This document shows, piece after piece, positions 5,292 to 8,989 of a stretch of DNA of 8,989 nucleotides (position 1 is the first letter of the stretch; each line of letters starts with the position of its first letter). The stretch is from Bacteroidales bacterium UBA2716 (GTDB taxonomy: Bacteria; Bacteroidota; Bacteroidia; Bacteroidales; UBA932). Made by a program: the position numbers and the translations under genes. Location of the stretch: the NCBI GenBank assembly GCA_002354005.1, contig DEKS01000145.1, positions 5,885 through 14,873 on the forward strand, given 5' to 3'. Below the pieces are notes generated by a model that did not search any database, had not been told where the DNA came from, and worked only from the letters and a program-made list of their open reading frames with translations.

Positions 5292-6491
5292 ATGAAAAAG
5301 TACATCGTTTCCGCAGCCCTCGCCGCCCTGGCCATCCTGAACGCCAGCGCCCAGCGGCCGGCCGCCCCCGTAAAACCGGCAGACTACCAGTTTACCGTTG
5401 TCAAGGAAAACCCCATCACCTCCATCAAGAACCAATACCGCAGCGGCACCTGCTGGTGCTTCAGCACCCTCTCCTTCCTGGAGTCGGAGGCCATCAAGGC
5501 CAAGGGCATCAAGGACCCGGCCCTGTATCCGGACTTCTCGGAAATGTTCGTGGTACGCAAGGCCTATGCAGACCGCGCCCAGAAGTTCGTGCGTCTGAAC
5601 GGCAAGCTCAACTTCGCCGCCGGTTCGGACTTTGGCGATGTCCTGGACGTGGCCAAGGCCTACGGCCTGGTGGACCAGAAAGCGTACTCGGGTCTGCAGT
5701 ACGGCTATGACCTTCCCGTGCAGGGAGAGTTGGACGCCGTGCTCAAGGGCTATGTGGACGCCGTGGTCAAGAACCCCAACCGCAAGCTCACCCCCGTATG
5801 GGCCAAGGGCCTGGACGGCATCCTGGACGCCTACATGGGCCAGGTGCCGGAGACCTTCACCGTAAACGGGGCCACTTACACCCCGGAAAGCTACCGTGAC
5901 GCCCAGGGCCTCAACCTGGACGACTATATCTCCTTCACCTCCTTCACCCATCATCCCTTCTACACCACCTTTGCCATCGAGGTAGAAGACAACTGGCGCT
6001 GGACCCCTTCCTGGAATGTTCCGCTGGACGAATTCATGGCCATCATTGACAATGCCATCAATAACGGTTACACCGTAGCCTGGGGCGGTGACGTCTCCGA
6101 GGCCGGCTTCACCCGGAACGGCCTGGCCATCCTGGTGGACACGGAAGCCAAAGCGACCAGCGGCTCGGACCAAGAGCGCTGGGTGGGCAAGGCGGACGAA
6201 AAACCCGCAGAGAAGGCTGCCGTGAAAGAAATTGAGGTGAACCAGGAGAACCGCCAGCTGTGGTTCGACGAGAAAACCTCCACGGACGACCACGGCATGC
6301 ACCTCTACGGCATTGCCAAGGACCAGAACGGCAACAAATTCTACCTCATCAAGAACTCCTGGGGAGAAAGCGGCGAGTACAAGGGCATCTGGTACATGAG
6401 CGAGCAATTCTGCAAGGGCAAAGCCCTGAACATTCTGGTGAACAAGAAGGCCGTTCCCAAGGAAATCCTTAAAAAACTGGGCCTGAAGTAA
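5292..6491 (+). CDS. secreted C1 (papain-like) peptidase of the bleomycin hydrolase / aminopeptidase C type
   Basis: The 399-residue precursor starts with a signal peptide (MKKYIVSAALAALAILNASA, cleavage probably after A20 before QRP), so it acts in the periplasm or outside the cell. The active site of bleomycin-hydrolase-like cysteine peptidases is complete: oxyanion Gln48 (KNQYR), nucleophile Cys54 in SGTCWCFS, His334 in DDHGM and Asn355 in KNSWG. The segment SFTHHPFYTTFAIEVEDNWRW (216-236) and the WGGDVSE motif (264-270) are typical of the Bacteroidota branch, which differs from cytoplasmic PepC by being exported. Substrate is unknown; aminopeptidase or oligopeptide cleavage is likely. The ATG at 5292 is preferred over a TTG two codons upstream. 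The region 285-325 (charged, Ala/Glu/Lys-rich) looks like a surface loop. The stop overlaps the pssA start by one base (TAATG). Confidence 0.92.
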   Translation: MKKYIVSAALAALAILNASAQRPAAPVKPADYQFTVVKENPITSIKNQYRSGTCWCFSTLSFLESEAIKAKGIKDPALYPDFSEMFVVRKAYADRAQKFVRLNGKLNFAAGSDFGDVLDVAKAYGLVDQKAYSGLQYGYDLPVQGELDAVLKGYVDAVVKNPNRKLTPVWAKGLDGILDAYMGQVPETFTVNGATYTPESYRDAQGLNLDDYISFTSFTHHPFYTTFAIEVEDNWRWTPSWNVPLDEFMAIIDNAINNGYTVAWGGDVSEAGFTRNGLAILVDTEAKATSGSDQERWVGKADEKPAEKAAVKEIEVNQENRQLWFDEKTSTDDHGMHLYGIAKDQNGNKFYLIKNSWGESGEYKGIWYMSEQFCKGKALNILVNKKAVPKEILKKLGLK

Positions 6492-7207
6492 TGAAGCTCA
6501 AGAACTATATTCCCAACAGCATCACTTCTATGAATGCCCTCTCGGGCACCATAGGAGTGGTGTTTGCCTTGCAGGGACACCCGGATTACGCCTTTATCTG
6601 CATGCTGGCGGCATCCGTCTTCGACTTTTGCGACGGCCTGGCCGCCCGCCTGCTAAACGCCTATTCCCCCATGGGCAAGGAGCTGGATTCCCTGGCAGAC
6701 ATGGTAAGCTTCGGTGTCCTGCCGTCCGTCATGCTCATCGGCACCATGCAGCTAAAGGGCGTAGACAGCTGGACAGAGGTCATTCCCGTGTTCCTGGCAG
6801 TGATGAGCGCACTGCGGCTGGCCAAGTTTAATGTGGACGAGCGCCAAAGCTCCGATTTCATTGGTGTGGCCACCCCTACCGCCGCCATGATTTGCGGCTC
6901 GCTGTGCTATTTCTCCCTGCATAGTCCCCTGCTGGACGCCCTGGTGGGCTCCCAGTGGTTCCTGCCTGCGGTTGCCGTGGTGCTGGGACTGCTCCTGGTG
7001 AGCGAAATTCCCATGTTTGGCATGAAGGTGGCCAAGGGGCACAAGCTCCTGGACGCCAAGCGCATCGTGTTCCTTTGCGCCATCGTCCTTATCCTTGCCT
7101 GCACGGCCATTTTCCGGCTCAACTGGAGCCTCGCCGTTCTGGGCGTATTCGTGTTCTATATACTGGAAAACCTGGTGGTCAGAGTGCTTCCAGGTCCTCG
7201 TCCGTAA
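6491..7207 (+). CDS. pssA: CDP-diacylglycerol-serine O-phosphatidyltransferase
   Basis: The 238-residue integral membrane protein carries the complete CDP-alcohol phosphotransferase signature DG(x)2AR(x)8G(x)3D(x)3D as D48-G49, A52-R53, G62, D66 and D70. The N-terminal NYIPNSITSMNALSG is the common lead-in of PssA family members, and several hydrophobic helices follow (about 20-45, 72-88, 95-110, 125-145, 155-175, 190-230). It joins CDP-diacylglycerol and L-serine to make phosphatidylserine, the precursor of phosphatidylethanolamine, at the inner membrane. Other family members share the motif, but length and N-terminus favour PssA (type II, as in Bacillus). The ATG overlaps the peptidase stop by one base and has no Shine-Dalgarno, so translation is probably coupled. 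The 3' end overlaps the convergent S4 gene by 29 bp. Confidence 0.92.
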   Translation: MKLKNYIPNSITSMNALSGTIGVVFALQGHPDYAFICMLAASVFDFCDGLAARLLNAYSPMGKELDSLADMVSFGVLPSVMLIGTMQLKGVDSWTEVIPVFLAVMSALRLAKFNVDERQSSDFIGVATPTAAMICGSLCYFSLHSPLLDALVGSQWFLPAVAVVLGLLLVSEIPMFGMKVAKGHKLLDAKRIVFLCAIVLILACTAIFRLNWSLAVLGVFVFYILENLVVRVLPGPRP

Positions 7208-7625
7208 GGCCGAATTTTGCAGCAACATCGTCCGGAATGTCATTGAAGTCAATGGCATCCCAGATTTGTTCTATCTCCCGGCGGTCCTTCTTGGTGGGGC
7301 GGCCGGCGCCGCGGTCCCGGGACAGGAAGAAGCTTTCTACCGGGGCGCGCAGCTTGTCCAGTTCCGCCTGCGGCGTCAGGTTCTCCGCAAAGTCAGGGAC
7401 CAGTTTGGCGCCCACGCGATGCTCCGTGGGCTGCACTACTTTATAAACATAGGTAACGGCGCCTTTTCGCACCTGCAGCACGTCCCCGGGCTGCACCAGC
7501 TTGGAGGGCTTGGCGTTCACCTGTCCAATCTTAACTTTGCCGCCCTTGCAGGCATCGGCCGCCTCATTGCGCGTCTTGAAGGCCCGGATGGCCCAGAGGT
7601 ATTTGTCGATCCGAACGTCTGCCAT
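7179..7625 (-). CDS. RNA-binding S4 domain protein (Hsp15/HslR-like)
   Basis: The 148-residue basic protein begins directly with an S4 domain: VRIDKYLWAIRAFKTRNEAADACKGGKVKIG (residues 4-34) and the typical strand-turn VQPGDVLQV (44-52). A C-terminal tail is rich in charged residues (SRDRGAGRPTKKDRREIEQ, 102-120, then an acidic end). E. coli Hsp15, which binds free 50S subunits carrying nascent chains, is 133 residues with the same N-terminal domain and a basic tail, so a role in ribosome recycling or rescue is plausible but inferred. The ATG at 7623-7625 shares one base with the upstream isomerase stop (TAATG), pointing to co-transcription from the promoter near 8590. Confidence 0.9.
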   Translation of the reverse strand: MADVRIDKYLWAIRAFKTRNEAADACKGGKVKIGQVNAKPSKLVQPGDVLQVRKGAVTYVYKVVQPTEHRVGAKLVPDFAENLTPQAELDKLRAPVESFFLSRDRGAGRPTKKDRREIEQIWDAIDFNDIPDDVAAKFGLTDEDLEAL

Positions 7626-8557
7626 TATTCTTCTACGGGTGCTGAAACAAGATCATTTTCTGCGCGGGGATCCATGCGCACTTCCAGGAGCTCCGTGCCT
7701 TTCTCTGCCGGGACAAGGAAGAAATCCTGTACCTCTGCGGGCACCAGGACCACCTCGCCGGCTTTGAGGCCGTAATTGGCACCATCGGCCTGCAAAACAG
7801 CCGCGCCTTTTACGCAAATGTACACCAGGAAGGTATCGTCCAGGTCCCGGTGGCTCTTGAGGGCATCCGTAAGCGGAATGGCGTTTACCGTAAATTGCTC
7901 GGTAGCAACGGTTTCTGCTCCGTGCGCACCTGTTTTTCCTTTGAGGTCTATCAGGTCGAAGGCCTCTTCCAGATGAAGCTCGCGCTCCGTGTGACCCCAG
8001 TCGTGCAGGCGGAACCAAAGCTCCGAAGCCTCTGCAATTTCCAGCAGGGTGACATCCTTGGCGGCGTGCACCATGCCCGGCTCAATGAGGTAGCGCTCCC
8101 CCGCCTTGGGCGTGACGCTGTGAAGAAGCGGTTCCACCCGGCCCTCCATACAGGCCTTGTAGAACTCCTCCGCGCTCACGGGGCGCTTAAACCCCAAGTA
8201 CAGGAGGGCATTGGGACCTGCCGCCTCCACATACCAGAGGGCCGTTTTGCCAAAGGAGTCGTAGCGCTGCTCCGCGGTTTCATCGTCCGGATTCACATGC
8301 AGGGAACTGCGGCCTTTCACGGTGAGGCGTTTGACCAGCACCGGGAACTGCGTTCCATACCACTCGAAGGCGGTTTCTCCCACCACGCGCTCCAGATAGG
8401 TTTGCATAATATCACTGAGGGTATTGCCTTTGAGCCAGCCTTCGCAGGCCATGGAATCTACAAAGCCCAGGTCTGCCAGTTTGTATTCTACGGTGCCCCA
8501 GGGCATTTCCTGCACATCCGGCAGGAATTTCATGGGCGTGAGTTTTTTGTTTTCCAT
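7625..8557 (-). CDS. manA: class I mannose-6-phosphate isomerase-like cupin protein with an altered metal site
   Basis: From the ATG at 8555-8557 the protein is 310 residues, the size of short type I isomerases such as B. subtilis ManA (about 315). The double-cupin layout is visible: PWGTVEYKLAD near 19-29, FPVLVKRLTVKGRSSLHVNPDDE at 71-93, FGKTALWYVEA at 102-112, LIEPGMVHAAKDVTLLEIAE at 157-176, and a second cupin around 240-295 (VYICVKGAAVLQ, LKAGEVVLVPA). Family members interconvert mannose 6-phosphate and fructose 6-phosphate with zinc bound by Gln-x-His, Glu and His. Here Gln-x-His aligns with H87-x-N89, the GKTE glutamate with A106, and only H164 is clearly kept, so activity is uncertain. 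Methionines at 8605 and 8581 would overlap the -7 box, so 8557 is the better start. The stop overlaps the S4 gene start by one base. Confidence 0.8.
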   Translation of the reverse strand: MENKKLTPMKFLPDVQEMPWGTVEYKLADLGFVDSMACEGWLKGNTLSDIMQTYLERVVGETAFEWYGTQFPVLVKRLTVKGRSSLHVNPDDETAEQRYDSFGKTALWYVEAAGPNALLYLGFKRPVSAEEFYKACMEGRVEPLLHSVTPKAGERYLIEPGMVHAAKDVTLLEIAEASELWFRLHDWGHTERELHLEEAFDLIDLKGKTGAHGAETVATEQFTVNAIPLTDALKSHRDLDDTFLVYICVKGAAVLQADGANYGLKAGEVVLVPAEVQDFFLVPAEKGTELLEVRMDPRAENDLVSAPVEE

Positions 8558-8582
8558 CGTCCTAAACTTCTTATCAATCATG

Positions 8583-8590
8583 CAAAAGTA
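8583..8590 (-). promoter_or_regulatory. -7 box for the isomerase-S4 operon
   Basis: The minus strand reads TACTTTTG (TAnnTTTG), 25 nt before the ATG at 8557. No good -33 TTG is seen at the usual distance. Its position supports the 8557 start over upstream alternatives. Confidence 0.55.
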
Positions 8591-8614
8591 CGCAAAAATC
8601 CCCACTATTTTTCT

Positions 8615-8622
8615 TATATTTG
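8615..8622 (+). promoter_or_regulatory. -7 box for the partial right-edge gene
   Basis: The plus strand reads TATATTTG (TAnnTTTG), 21 nt before the ATG at 8644, in an A+T-rich stretch unlike the surrounding coding DNA. The -33 element is not evident. It forms a divergent pair with the minus-strand box at 8583-8590. Confidence 0.55.
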
Positions 8623-8643
8623 TGAAATTTGTTTTATTGAAAG

Positions 8644-8989
8644 ATGTTTTTTACCCTGAAGAAGAGACTCATGGCCGGAGCCATTGCCAAACGGAATCTG
8701 GAACATCCCTTTGACTTTGCCGCCGCAGAAAAGTATACGCTGGATGCAAACGCAGACCCGCTGGTAAACAATTCTTACTATTTCTCCGCGCATGATACCC
8801 ACTTGTCCTTTTTTGCCCGTCTGGGAAAAAGGGTGAACCAGGAAGAGACCTGGTTTGTGGTGTATGTGGGTGGAAAACTGTACTCGCTTAAGCAGGAGGT
8901 ATTTCCCGCAGGCGCCTCCCCGCTTCACGTGGAAAACAAGGACGGAAAGTGGACCGTTTCTTATGAGGGTATCCTCAACGAGAAGGACC
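8644..8989 (+). CDS. partial uncharacterised protein, possibly lipocalin-like (3' end outside window)
   Basis: An ATG at 8644 opens a frame of 115 codons that runs off the right edge with no stop. Codon use and G+C match the neighbouring genes, and a -7 box sits 21 nt upstream. The visible part reads MFFTLKKRLMAGAIAKRN, then YYFSAHDTHLSFFARLGKR (residues 45-63), a strand pair ETWFVVYVGGKLYSLKQEVF (67-86), and PLHVENKDGKWTVSYEGIL (92-110). The alternation of strands with the paired YYFSAHD / WTVSYEG segments recalls the beta-barrel AttH/CrtC-like lipocalin-type proteins, but I cannot confirm this on a fragment. No signal peptide is clear. A methionine at residue 10 is an alternative start. Confidence 0.75.
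   Translation, partial: MFFTLKKRLMAGAIAKRNLEHPFDFAAAEKYTLDANADPLVNNSYYFSAHDTHLSFFARLGKRVNQEETWFVVYVGGKLYSLKQEVFPAGASPLHVENKDGKWTVSYEGILNEKD

Noticed and set aside
5277..6407. 376-codon minus-strand open frame
   Set aside because: It is antisense to the C1 peptidase with its complete active site; the Val/Gly/His-rich translation is typical of a GC-driven shadow frame.
7171..7195. CCTGG/CCAGG short stem near the pssA-S4 convergence as a terminator
   Set aside because: The stem is only 5 bp, has a long loop and no T run, and lies in coding sequence of both genes.
8558..8605. N-terminal extension of the isomerase to an upstream start
   Set aside because: The extra residues would be encoded by the A+T-rich promoter region including the -7 box, and they match nothing in the family.

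Overview
The window looks like chromosomal DNA from a fairly GC-rich member of the Bacteroidota, probably Bacteroidales. Three things point there: five A+T-rich gene-start regions carry the TAnnTTTG -7 promoter box typical of that phylum, Shine-Dalgarno sequences are mostly weak or absent, and the gene set fits (exported C1 peptidase with a DDHGM motif, RlmI-type methyltransferase next to a small 3'-5' exonuclease, S4-domain protein, PssA). Genes are packed tightly, with many short overlaps and only two intergenic gaps over 50 bp.

Layout. From 5235 leftwards runs a minus-strand cluster: a small YqiA-like alpha/beta hydrolase, an uncharacterised lipoprotein with its own probable promoter, a DEDDy 3'-5' exonuclease, an RlmI-like 23S rRNA m5C methyltransferase, and a YgiQ-family radical SAM protein that runs off the left edge. 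The last four genes overlap one another by 8-20 bp and are probably co-transcribed and translationally coupled. A 56-bp divergent promoter region (5236-5291) separates this cluster from a plus-strand pair: a secreted bleomycin-hydrolase-like C1 peptidase and pssA (phosphatidylserine synthase), joined by a TAATG overlap. pssA converges on, and overlaps by 29 bp, a minus-strand pair made of an S4 RNA-binding protein and a class I mannose-6-phosphate isomerase-like protein, also joined by TAATG. A second divergent promoter region (8558-8643) leads to a partial, unidentified plus-strand gene that runs off the right edge.

The most striking item is inside ygiQ. A 135-bp palindromic element (895-1029) with 28-bp perfect inverted arms is flanked by AAGCTT on both sides. 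With one AAGCTT copy it adds exactly 141 nt (47 codons) in frame, just before the LHSFEEC segment that precedes the radical SAM domain. It contains no stop codon in any of the three minus-strand frames. It looks like a MITE or palindromic element that can insert into coding genes without breaking them. A second point of interest is the mannose-6-phosphate isomerase homologue, where three of the four expected metal-ligand positions appear substituted.

The functions are mostly housekeeping (rRNA and tRNA modification or processing, phospholipid synthesis, sugar phosphate metabolism, peptidolysis). I see no phage genes, CRISPR array, tRNA, rRNA or toxin-antitoxin system, and no coherent multi-gene defence system.
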